A DNA stretch of 64,000 bases from Varroa destructor (lineage: Eukaryota; Arthropoda; Arachnida; Mesostigmata; Varroidae). Location of the stretch: contig NW_019211455.1 in the NCBI RefSeq assembly GCF_002443255.2, forward strand, positions 18,885,126 through 18,949,125, in the 5' to 3' direction. The notes beneath the pieces were generated by a model that was not told where the DNA came from, did not search any database, and was given only the letters and a program-made list of their open reading frames with translations. The position numbers and the translations under genes were made by a program. Below, piece after piece: positions 39,801-51,449 of the stretch. Position 1 is the stretch's first letter; each line of letters begins with the position of its first letter.

Positions 39801-40048
39801 TAGCACCTGTAGAGCTGCCACCGCTACGCTATGCCCTATAACTTACTAGCTGTCAAGCTCATATGGAAAAATGCTAAGAAAAAAATCGAGGTAACCGTTT
39901 CCTTTTCCGGGTTGTATAGACACGATCACAGCGCAACTCGCTAGCACATTTAGACGCATTGTTGAAGAGCAATCGTCGACTAGTGGCAGACGGCCGCGCC
40001 TTCTCGCAATCTAGTTAATTTCTTGCCGCATTTCTTATTACTACGTCC

Positions 40049-40077
40049 TACATGCTGTACTACTAGTACAGCATGTA
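40049..40077. repeat. 12-bp perfect inverted repeat, 5-base loop
   Basis: The arms tacatgctgtac (40049-40060) and gtacagcatgta (40066-40077) are exact reverse complements around tacta. No gene end is associated with it. Confidence 0.85.
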
Positions 40078-42989
40078 CTGCTCCTTTACGTCTTAATTCT
40101 TACTAGCCGTAAACGAGTAGCAAGGCGCAGGTTCAATTACACTAGCGTACTTCGTGATTAGGCGTTTGCCTATGTGTGTGTGTATGTGTATGTACATGCA
40201 CGTAGGGGGAAGGGTTCTCGGCAACTTCTAACCTTGCGTAACCCGTCACGTTTTATTTTTTTCTTGAATGACGCGCAACGCGGGCGGTTGAGTGCTTCCG
40301 CGGGCAAATAGAAGAAAGAGGAACTCAAAGAAAACTAAAACAAAAAGAAAGGGATGAAGAGAGGAGTAGGATGCGCTAAGGAAAAGTGGCAGAAGGGCTT
40401 TTTTCATTTGTTTCATAAGAATATTTTAAGTTGCTTGAAAAAGGCTGTACGATCGTGCAATTAGGAGACGGATAAAACTAGATTAACCACGATGCTACTA
40501 AAGTGATATCCTTCTGCAAGCTCGTGCCCAGAAACCAGCTTACCCAAAGTAATCTCCCAATGTTGCCCACACATGTACTCTATACTATAAAACCTTATCA
40601 TCGAGAATAATTTAAATGTGTTCATTAAAGCGTTGCATGCTAATAAAACAGGTTTGATGGGGCTCTTACCCGAAGCTCTACGCTTGTGCAGAAGCGGATG
40701 AAGCTACATCATATAAAGGATCGTTAGCGGCAGTTACCAGACAAGACAAACAGGTGTGTGCGGGCAGTTCAACCACTGTTCAACAACACACTGTTCACAA
40801 AGCCCCCTAAAACGGCAACGCTAACAACCCTCTTAATATCTGATCCAAAACTGAAATAAGAGACAAAAAATATCTGCCCCTTAACCTGCTCAGAAATATG
40901 GCGTTAAGCCGGATGCCGCTTTTATCAACTTATGGATGTACGATCAAATACTTCGTAGCGTTCTGTCGTACTGTTTTAAAACAAGTACTTGATTTTCTCT
41001 GACGATTAAAAGCGAGCTATTAGGTGAAGCTAGGAACGTGTATCACACATAACGCTGTCTCACTGATTAAATACACGTAAGATCACTGTACACGTACAAT
41101 GTATAGCCTGTGGCTTTGGTTGACCAACTAATTCAGCGATCTAACGTAGACTAGCGTTGCTAGAACAGACATTCCGATGGCGGCAAGGATTTGAAATCTG
41201 TTTTAGAATCCCGTCAGGAGGAGCGAAAAGCAGACTTAAGGCCTACTCACAACTTAGTTTGGAATCGCCTTGCTCATGTATGGGCGTGGAGTGACGAGTC
41301 AGAGGAACTACTGATATGCTGGTGAGTACTATTACGACGGACACGGCAAACGGCTTTGTGACCGGTCCCTAAAAATTCTCAAGTGCGCGCATAAGGCTTG
41401 CAATTGTCAGACGTCGATGTCGGCACATATAGGCCACCAAAATGCAAAGTGACCAGCGCGGCTTGCACTACACACAAAATATAAATGTTAGTTGGTCTGT
41501 CTCGAGTCTGTTTTGTTCAAGTGACCTCATTGTTAACCTGGTTTTCGTCCTGAACACAAAAAGATACTCATAGGTTCCTAGATGGAAAACAGGACGTGGT
41601 TAGGTTTCTCCCAAACGCGAAAAGTTTGACAGATATTATCCGACATCGTCGCCTAACGTAGCTGCCCTAGGCAAACGTTGTTCGAAGCAGAAAAGAATAT
41701 ATTTTGACTTCTGCGAAGGCATCAAGCTCTGCAACCATATACCTCAATAGTCAAACCATAAACCTAACCATGTAATCTTTTTAATAAAAAACAGATTAAC
41801 GGAGAATGATGCGATAACTTCCTTGTACAGGCAAATATAATGCTAGTCAATTCTTAGGAACATCGGCTTGATACAATTATTGGATCGTCCTTAAACTAGA
41901 GCCCTATAAAAGCGCAAACCCGGAAAACCAATTTTCGCACAGCCTAAAGAATAACCTTTTCCGGCTCAATAAATCAACCAAGACAGTCGCGTTATCGCGG
42001 ACCCGCATCTCATTGCGCGGGTCTTAGACAGCTCCAGAACTCGTTTCTATGTGTACACTGCGTCTGGTCTCAGCAAGACTGTAATGTTGGAGCATTTTAG
42101 ACTAATGGAAGTTAGTAGGGCCGGGAGGGGGAAGAGGGGGCAAAAAATAGCCTGCGCTTTCGAATATTGAGCGAAGAGTTTCGATTTGCAAAGGTCCTTT
42201 ATTTCGCTTACTACATCCGACCACAAACTACGTCATCGCCAACAGTAGTAACCTCTGTCGAATAGCGAAGAGACCAAAGGAGAGCCGCAACAAAAAAAAG
42301 GCTTACAGCAGGCCAGGTCGAGATACCAATGATGTTAATAGTTCAAGCGCGATTAGGATTTGCCTTCCACAGACTCTCAGTTCGTTATTCTTGCGTACAG
42401 GACTACAACTTAGCCTGGTGAAAAGTGGTAAAAATAGAGAGAACAAGAAAAAATCTGCCTGGTCCCGAACGCCAGGAAGACTCTAACAGAAACGTCACAG
42501 GGTGCGTTAAGCAACCGTTACTAAAATAATCGGCTGGAATCGATAGAGTGGCCTTTCGCTATTCGCTCGCAACACACGCACGTCTCGATAAACTCTAATA
42601 AAGTGCCTCCTTCGTGCCAATCGTGCGGCACTGGAGAACGAATGCGTATACCAAAACCGAATAGATGGAAGCAACTATGACGACACGTAGACAAACAATG
42701 GGTCGGTTTTCTCGACCTCTCAGACAGAAGCCTAAAAAATGGCTGCATGGTTAAATGCTCATTATCCCTACAGACAAAACGACGACGCGACTGATAACAG
42801 CCGGCGACGCATATCGCCTTACCGTATCCATTGAGCTTTGCAATAGCAGTCCTTAACTGCCGCACTAAGTAGTTTCTAGGTAAGTTTAGTTTAGGCGATA
42901 ACATCTAGCCATAACGTGATGGGGCAATTTTTTTGGCAGAACAATCTCGTTTGATAAGGTAGTGCTAATTCCATGCTATGATCGCATTA

Positions 42990-43010
42990 AATTATTATTA
43001 TTATTATTAT
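42990..43010. repeat. ATT trinucleotide microsatellite
   Basis: About seven tandem att units. A complementary AAT tract lies some 270 bases downstream at 43281-43299. Confidence 0.85.
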
Positions 43011-43280
43011 CATAGCAAAATATCTTCAATATAAATATGGGCAAACATTCGTAGAGGATTCGACAGTGGCAAATCGCTTCTAAAGCAATGCAGTATATTG
43101 TACTGTTGAGCAGATCGAGGTATTTCCATAGTTACACCACTATTCCTATTACGGCCACTGTAACATTCTAGGTCGGAAAATATAGGTTTCAATCTGGTGA
43201 ACAAATGCCACAATCATTTTAAGGCTGCGTGACCTATGCAAAAGTCTTCTGTGTCATTTTTCCTGCCGGACTAAATGAGT

Positions 43281-43299
43281 AATAATAATAATAATAATA
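43281..43299. repeat. AAT trinucleotide microsatellite
   Basis: About six tandem aat units, in inverted orientation relative to the ATT tract at 42990-43010. Confidence 0.85.
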
Positions 43300-43649
43300 T
43301 CGACAAAAATGATTTTCAAACACCTTATTATGCCGTAACATTATCTTTACTAAATACCGTTGCTCTCCATTAGACACCGGTATGATGTTTCCATTAGCAA
43401 TGCAGTTAGGTAGGTGATATTTGTAGATTTCTAGCCTGTTTCATCGGTAATACGTTGTGTGAAATACAAATTCGAAATTTGGTATAGACGTCTGGGCTAT
43501 TCGTACACGGCCGTCTTCAACCGAATCCGTTCGCCACCAGCAAGCCAGGCCGAAAAATTGTGTCGGTATTGTCCTAGGTCGAAAGTACGTAATGCCACTA
43601 GTCTCTTTGAGAGATCTTTTCTGCCGGGAGCTGTCGCGCGCCTTGCGAT

Positions 43650-43770
43650 TTACCGTGCGATTACCGTACCTTTTGCGTAGTCTGGGTGTCGGAAGAGGAC
43701 GTGCTCCAGCAGGTAGACTTTTAAGAGTGGATAAAAGCTACTACAGCATAGGGGGGACACGCCACTGGCT
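43650..43770 (-). mobile_element. Possible C-terminal scrap of a LINE polyprotein
   Basis: On the minus strand the frame reads SPLCCSSFYPLLKVYLLEHV and continues LFRHPDYAK. Many R1/I/Jockey-type LINE proteins end with a segment of the form S-P-x-C-xx-C ... E-H-V-L-F-x-C-P-x-Y/F-A, and this piece keeps the spacing and most of the residues, with a histidine where the third cysteine usually lies. It is only about 30 residues, with no reverse-transcriptase motif found upstream on that strand, so it is a suggestive but short match. Confidence 0.35.
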
Positions 43771-44828
43771 GAGGGCAAAATGTTCTCACAATAGGTAAAG
43801 GGAAATCCAAATAGTTCCACAGTACGTTTTATTTTATAAGCACCCATTTTATCATTATACTGAGAACTGGGTACAACAGACACAACTATGTGTACCTAAT
43901 GCGAGATAACTTGATCTATAGTATAGAGCGCACCTGCATACATCAATATATGACGCTTGCTTGCATTCACTAACCGTGTAGAAAGACAGATCTTCTATTG
44001 GCTTCATTGCACTTGTGTCGAAGGATAGTTTTAATCCGCGAGATTAGACCCAAGGCGGTGCCCTGCTCTTCCTCTCTTCCAATACATTCATCGCTAGAGA
44101 CAGTGTGCAGTCCGAATTAGCTTGCGGTCGTCTACACGCAACGGAATCGAGGACGACGCATGATCGCCTGCGTAGCTAACAAAAAGTTGGCCAATCAGTG
44201 ATTGAACAAATAAACCTAATGGATGACAGCGGAATTTCATAGACAGGGTACAGGTCTTTCGGCAGTCGAATGCAGCGAAGATTATTATGGAAAAATCTTT
44301 ATATAGGGAACAAATGAATCACTAAATAGAGAAGAACGCATTAAATACACCAGATGCATCATGGTGGATTGGGGGATGGGGTATTGCATTCAACCTAACC
44401 AGACATTCATACACTTGGGTTGCTGCAGATCCCTTGTTTCGGAGCGAATTAATGATGAATATGCCATGCGGCCGAATCGCCTGATAATTTACTACAGTAT
44501 TTATCACCTCTAAATGAAAATACATTACGTAGTGCATACCTAGCTAGCGCGCTAAGCAGTCCGAGAAAGCCGCGAAATTTTCAAAACCTGAACCCCATGA
44601 GAATTGAAGGTTTTGATAAGAGTCACTGAGATGAACTAAGCGCGTATTGATACCATTCATCACCTGCTTCAAGAAACCCATTTAGCAGACGACACTTCAA
44701 GTGATATCGGCACGCAGTTTATAATATATATAACAACTAATATAGCATTTGCCCATATAAAATTTCAATTAAACAAAAAAACACATGGTTTTAACGATGG
44801 ACTCTTTCGCATAAGGGTGCGACATGCA

Positions 44829-44829
<1 letters not shown>

Positions 44830-44868
<39 letters not shown>
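44830..44868. repeat. TA dinucleotide microsatellite
   Basis: About 19 uninterrupted TA units, flanked by gcag on the left and gcgtgcgcg on the right. Confidence 0.95.
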
Positions 44869-44871
<3 letters not shown>

Positions 44872-47307
44872 TGCGCGTATTACGATTAGCTGCAGGCCGG
44901 TGGAACGTAAGCAGAATCTGTTTTCGGGTTAAGCGACAACCGCGTTGTACTAGTAGGTCGTCCAATTTTTTACGATGTGGCTATCTGGCTCAGTAAAGGT
45001 TCGATGCAAACGAGCGGAAAATGGCGCAAAGACAGCTGTCTTTTACTAGCGCAGTTGAACGTTGACAGAATTCTTAGACTGACTTCAAGAATTTATAGAA
45101 AACCGTCTTTCCTTTGATTCTGGAACATAATCCTACTTTCTTTCAGGACCCGCAGCCGTTTTCAAAACGAACTGAGCCCAGATAGGCTGAGAATAAACTG
45201 GCATTTTTGTGGGTTTCAATTAATCTTCTTTGCTTTTTCTGCACTGTCAAGTTGGAAGTGCATATCAGGCCGTTACTTGGCCTCAAATCGACAACCGCGA
45301 AAAGCACAGTAGTAGGCTGACGACAACAATCAAAATGCATCTAGGTCATATCGCAAGGAATAGTCAGCTGCGAACGTTCGCATTGTATTGGACGACAGGA
45401 CTCAAATCATATTTCTGCATCGTAACTCCTAGGAGGAAACCAAGCCAGAGCTTGGCCTGCCGCTAGCCTATTTCTTGGGCGGGAGGGGTCTCATTGGTCG
45501 GTTGTATAATCAGATTTTCGAGGAACTCCAGTAATACCAGAACGGTTTGAGCTGTGTATTGTCTAGACCCAGCGTACGATAACCTATGCTCTGCGCTGTG
45601 TTTCTTTAGGCTCCGCTCTATGTACGAGGGTGTTAGATTCTTGCCGGAGACGAGTTGTCACGCCGAGCTTACTTTGCTGGATCAGTACTTACCGACGACT
45701 ATAACCCAAACGACAACCCAACTTCCTATGGGACCGGAGGCCGCATCTGTCGGTATCGGAAACTCCTACATTTTAACCTTACTTATCTATTATCTGCACG
45801 TTTTAGCTACCGCTGCTTTTGTTTCTGTTAGCCAGCGAAAGCTTAACATTCAGACCCATTGGTGTGGCGTCACTGCATCTGCTATAATCCAGTACCAACG
45901 TGGACAGCTGCTTACATATACCAGACTTGCGAGACAGACATTGGTTTTATCTCGATAAGTCAATACCTAAATTTAGTTTTGTAAAAATATTAAGATTATT
46001 ACAATCGAATTAAGCATTTAGATAAGGTGACTATAGATGAGTAGACTTGTAGTATAACAATAAAGAGTTTAATGAGAGAGAGACTGGAAGTGTAGCAAGG
46101 TGGCTTGGTCCGTTGTTGAATTGTTTGCACTACTTTAGTTGTGTTAACTCTCGACGTAAGATAGCAGACCTTTAGCTCCATCGTTTAGCCTTCATTTGAG
46201 AGAAAAACACTCCGATTTGAAGAAAACTACTGAGCGCTTTCCATAATACAACTCACCTAAAAAAAAATTAACCTAACGTGCCCCTAGCCTCGTCCAAACC
46301 AGTCAAGCCCAAGCAGAACACACCAATTGTCGACTTTCATATTGTAACGCTATTGTCCAAACGCCACTCACAGCTGGCTCAGGCTCTATTCTACGTTACT
46401 ACTATCCAAAAAGCGCGTGGTAAGTCCGCTATCTATTTGGACAACTGGCAATACCTGGCTTATTTGCCTGCTTTTTTCGCAAAATCATGAGTAGAGATAA
46501 AATCCTAGCGCCTTCTGTATTTCCGATCGGCTCATCGTTCGGTCAGACGAAAAAAGAGGGCGGGTAGAGAACACGGATCTTTTGCGCTATTACAACCACT
46601 GCCGCCGTAGCGGCTCCCATTGATACTGCCGGATCCGGTCTCGATAAAAAACGAATCATCAACGACCGAACGAACGAACGACGAAGACAGGCGAATTATC
46701 AGCAGCGGGTATTTCTACGAGTATTTTCTGAGCGGGTTGACAGATAAGGGTTCGGCGGTAATTCGGGGCCAAGTGAACAGAAAACGATGATCTTAAGTCA
46801 TACATCACGTTAATGTGCTTATGATGACCTGGTGTCTAAACGATCGGAGTTAGGCAACGTTCCACCGGCCCCGCCACATAGTCATACTAATGATTATAAA
46901 GAAAGCAAATAATAGAATTGAGCTTAAACTGAACTCGTAGCCTCGTGGTAGGCAACGATATGACAAGAATTTCAACTGCCCCTTCCTAATTGTCTCTTTC
47001 ACAAAGAGATACATAGTAAAAACAGAATATAATCATTATTTAGCATGCTGCACAATTCCATAGGTCTGAAGTGATATTTAGCGTCATATTATCGTCAGGC
47101 GCTTGCCGTCACGGAGCTGCAGAAGTCTTCACCTGTCTGAGTGAGTTAGAGCAGGTAAAAAGTTTACTTCTATCCTAATCTACTATACCTTGATAATGCT
47201 TTTAGTTGTTTCCCTAGGGGCTTTTTAGCTGCTACTTAGATATGTTAAATATGATCAATTAAAAGTTACTTAAAGGGTCGTCAGGTTAGATTTTAATAGC
47301 GGCTAAA

Positions 47308-47811
47308 ATGATTTCCAATAAAAGTGAAAAGAACAACGTTAGACACTTTTGTCGTTATGTGCCAGAGCCATGCTTAAATAGAATCAAGCTTTATCAATTT
47401 TTCGTTGCTTATATTTCGTCTCTAAAATATTCTAAAAGGATTGTCCTTTTACATTTTTTTATGATACTAAGTGTGCCTTCCCAAAATCGGACTTTAGCCT
47501 ACTTAAAACTAGTGTACATTTTTTTTGCCTGTATCGTTGTGTGCTTTCAGTTAGCAAACAGCCGTGCCAAGCGCATCATGGCCAACCAGAGTATTATAGC
47601 GTTGCTTGTTTACCTATACTATGAATTGCTAATTGAATCCAGGGTTTCCTTTATACACGTAAGGTATAATGAAACAGGATTCTATAAACGTGACTTACCG
47701 CGTCCGGTACTGGCTTCCAAGCAACAACCTCAACATGGGATAATAAAAAGTACGTTCTTTACTTTTTTTTTTTTACAACGACAGATGAAGTTCCAAAGGA
47801 AAACGAGTTAG
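47308..47811 (+). CDS. Long open frame, possible multi-span membrane protein, unassigned
   Basis: A 167-codon frame from ATG (47308) to TAG is the longest in the window outside the TMEM200 gene. It has three hydrophobic stretches at about residues 45-56 (IVLLHFFMILSV), 67-82 (LKLVYIFFACIVVCF) and 95-108 (SIIALLVYLYYELL), separated by basic loops, and two N-x-S/T sequons (N93 and N121). I recognise no family. In DNA of this composition, a stop-free run this long is expected fewer than once per window. Against it, part of the C-terminus (FTFFFLQ) is encoded by a T homopolymer, and phenylalanine, tyrosine and isoleucine are enriched simply because the DNA is AT-rich. It could be a worn chemoreceptor-like or transposon fragment, or chance. 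Confidence 0.25.
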   Translation: MISNKSEKNNVRHFCRYVPEPCLNRIKLYQFFVAYISSLKYSKRIVLLHFFMILSVPSQNRTLAYLKLVYIFFACIVVCFQLANSRAKRIMANQSIIALLVYLYYELLIESRVSFIHVRYNETGFYKRDLPRPVLASKQQPQHGIIKSTFFTFFFLQRQMKFQRKTS

Positions 47812-50800
47812 AAGAAAAGCAAATTACCCCCTCGTCAAGCTCTACATTTCAATTTCTCCATCGTCATTCACTGCATGTCGCTACCTAAACGTCGATGATC
47901 CCAAATGACGCAGAACCTTTTCGTTCACATGCGACGACATGACGCATCCGTAATGGAGACACTTCCACGACGTTTCGATTCTTTTATACAATACCATCCA
48001 ATCCACCTAACAGCTAATCTAATGCTGTGTCTAAGAGAATTTGCAAGGTATCTGCCATCGACTCCTACCTAGTACCTAGGCGGACAGTCCCTTTACCATC
48101 CCTAGACTGGTCCATCTCTGAAAGCGTTGCAGCTCGTTTAGTCAGGTGAACGTTAATGATACGTCGTCAGCCAACGTTAACGTTGACGTCTAGCGGAAAT
48201 ACTCCTCATGGGTTCGTATGGCTGCTTCAAAAAAGACTAAGTACCCTGGTTTCTTATTTCCGAGCTCAAACAAGATTTTAGCAATCGTTGGGGATATGTT
48301 ATAATTATAATATAATCAGTGATACCTGTAAATAGGTCTTGAGATGATCAAATCAACTAACTGAAACGCAAATGATCTGGAGATAATAAAAACCTCTAGC
48401 GTTCACCGATTGAAAATCTGATGCTGTACGCACGAATGTCTATCAGAATCTCTGCATCTGGTATCCGTTTGTGCCTCGACCGGCTCCACTCCTATAAATA
48501 GTCGGTTTTTCTTCGAAGGAAACTATTAAAAGTTAACGATCGACTCTAAGTCTGTTCGATCTCATTGCGGCATTGTGGGACCATGTAGCGAACACGATCT
48601 TCTATATTCTTTGATCCCGAGATCGATCGAAAGCAGAGTTCCAGTATCGTCTCTCCAAACAAATGGATCAATTTTTTCCTAGTTTCTTTCCTGGTTTTCT
48701 AGCTGACTGTGGACTTGCGCACAGTTGCGACTACCGGATCACCAATTAGCTCCCTCTATTCTACGAAAGAGGAAACCTCCAACCCTCATTGTGTACTCTT
48801 GTTATTTAAGTGAATCAGGGAAAGGAGGCAGTATCCGTTCTGCGGACTCGTTATAACACAAAGAACAAACTAAAGCAAAGGCACTCGAAATAACAGTAAT
48901 GCTATTGTTATTTTCTCCTTTGTGTCCTGCTCTGAGTGACATCTAGACGCTCTGAATACACAACTACAGCACCCTTAATAACAGTGCTGCATAGTACTAA
49001 TTCAGGCCTCTATTGCAATTTTTTCTTGCCGATGGCTCGATCTAGCGCGGGCGTGTTTACATATACGTATATGTGAGCACCTAATTTAAAGCGATTTTTT
49101 AAAAGGACGCCCACCAATCAAATGGACAATACATCGATCGACAACGATGAATAGAGTGACATTCTGATCAATGGTTTTCTTTTCCACTTCATTTTTTCAA
49201 TCTATAGCAAAAAGGCTGTTTGGTTCGTCTTGAAAATAAACGTATGTGACTTCTAAGGGGCCTCGTAAATCTTTGGACCTATAGGTGAAAATTGTACATG
49301 AAGTATTAAAACAGATTTAAATATATTTTGCCCCAATATATTAGCTAATTGGCCCGCTTCAGCAGCGATTACCGGTAGCGTACGACTTAATTGTTGGGAT
49401 GCATGATACAAAATGCTTGATTTCAAAGAATATTCTACTTTGGCCAACTTCAGACAAGCTGTTGCGCTTTGTATGTTTAAAACTATAAATGAATTTAAAG
49501 CTACTTTGCTAAAAATGTTAGCTCAACGACGCCATTCGTAAAAAGTTAGAGCATTAGGGGAAATTTTCAATTATGGAAAAGAGGCTAGCCCAATCTGTGA
49601 ATTATTTTATTGGAAAAAAAAAATAGCTGTCAACCATGAATAAAAATTCAGTGCGAACTCAACCTCAAATTCGTATTATTTATAATCCACGTTGACTCCG
49701 TACGCAAACACAACTGAACAGGAGGGAAATTGGCAACTACGTAAACGTATGAACCCTCGCATAACCCTTTTAATAAGACATGCACAGTGAAAGAAGTTAA
49801 AAAACGCCAGCTTCCCTACACTTGGTATACACACAATGTCAGACTGTTCTGCCACAAAATGTATTTTATTTCAACACAAAGGGCGTCCACTCAGACCACC
49901 TGGGCCTACAGGAAACGCCAATGTAGCAGCCTGGCATGCTGAGTATAAGGCGCAAACACATAAAATGAAAACACACTTTTCAGTGTCTTCCAAGCATGTT
50001 CGAAAAAGCTGTGGCTAGACTTTCTGACGAGTTTGCCTGATGCCGTTTTTGCCGTCTTCCCTTTGACCTGGATAAGCCCCTCTTTTGTTCCCCACCGGCA
50101 ATACTGGTTCGTTGTTCCTTTCATTCAAAAATGGAGCAAATCCGAGATTTGAATCAGTTATAAAAGCACTCAGGAAAGAATGTTGGGGCGAACAAGGCTT
50201 CTCTGAACGCTCCTCGAATCATGGCGCCTTATCGTGGTCTCATCCGCTCCAAGAAAGTGGGTCAAAGAGGCTGCAGATTACACGGCGGGTTTCGTCCGGC
50301 GCAGATGCCCCGGTCCGATGCAGCCGGCATACCAAGCGGCGTGATCAGCCATGCCTGCAGGATTTGCCTGAATTGGGTTCTGTGCCGAACTTTGCTATTT
50401 CCAGCAGGGCACTCATTGGGGACAACCAAACAACCTAGATGATTACGTACAACTATAGTATACACCGTTCGTGTACATACTGTGACCTGTAGAGCAGGGT
50501 TATACTACGCGAAAGAACCTTTCGAGAAACGATCGCCTGAAAGAACAGCACCAAAAGCCAAAAGCAAAGGGGATGTGAATGAGTGTCCTGAGGTTGGCCA
50601 AAACGGAACTATTTTTTTTATTATTAAGCCTTTATTATTGTCAGTTGTTATAATTGAAGGCTGATACAGGTTAACAAGTTAGAATTCACTGAGGAAGAAA
50701 GCGATATGTATGCATGTTTGCCCGCTATTATTACTATTATTATTAACAACAACGACAACAACAACAATGGTGAGCGTTGTCCCCTTGAGGTTTTTTAAGC

Positions 50801-51384
50801 GACGTTGAGATACTGGGCCTACCAAAAATTGTTGTTGAATGTAACCACCCTTTTTTAAGCTCTAATTGCTTAGACGAACCGTGACTAGCCCTAAAATACC
50901 GACATGCTGTCTGCACCACAAGAATAGAGTGCCTGAACTCGCTGTGGCGGACCTGCGGCATCTGTGCCCATAACTGCAAAAAGCGGTGGACGTCGCGCGT
51001 GCTAAACAACTAGAGAATAAACGTTAGACTCTTCAACCGTAAACGGCATGACTGAATCCAGAGCTGATAATGCCTTTAGCGCTTTTGTGGGAAGACAAGG
51101 ACGGAGTCTCGCTTCTTCTTTAATTGAATAGAGATACTTCTTCGCCAATGGGGCACGTTCCTATTCGATGATGATCGTATTAATGATAGTTAATCATTAC
51201 GATTTAAGTGTACTAACTAGTTTTACCTGATCCGGCCGAATCTGTCGCGTCCTGTGATGAAATCAATTTGAGCTATAAGGCTTCGCGCTTTATATTCGGG
51301 TATTGCTGTAGTTTCCCTATTGAGTAAACGCATTAGAGGTGAGGAGAGAATAAAAAATTGCCCTTGTTTGTATACACGTTCCGC

Positions 51385-51449
<65 letters not shown>

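Larger units (their letters stand above)
36855..47307. other. Intergenic DNA, no gene accepted
   Basis: About 10.4 kb of AT-rich sequence. It holds microsatellites, a hairpin near 40060 and a possible LINE tail near 43700, each listed separately. Minus-strand frames at 37439-37657 and 42521-42904, and a + frame at 45554-45958 that starts at a non-ATG codon, show no recognisable domain and fall within the length expected by chance. Confidence 0.35.

Noticed and set aside
42521..42904. 127-codon minus-strand frame with several cysteines
   Set aside because: The cysteines have no zinc-finger or disulfide-family spacing, there is no splice context, and the length is within chance.
45554..45958. 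134-codon + frame
   Set aside because: It starts at a non-ATG codon and shows no recognisable domain. About one frame of this length is expected by chance in the window.
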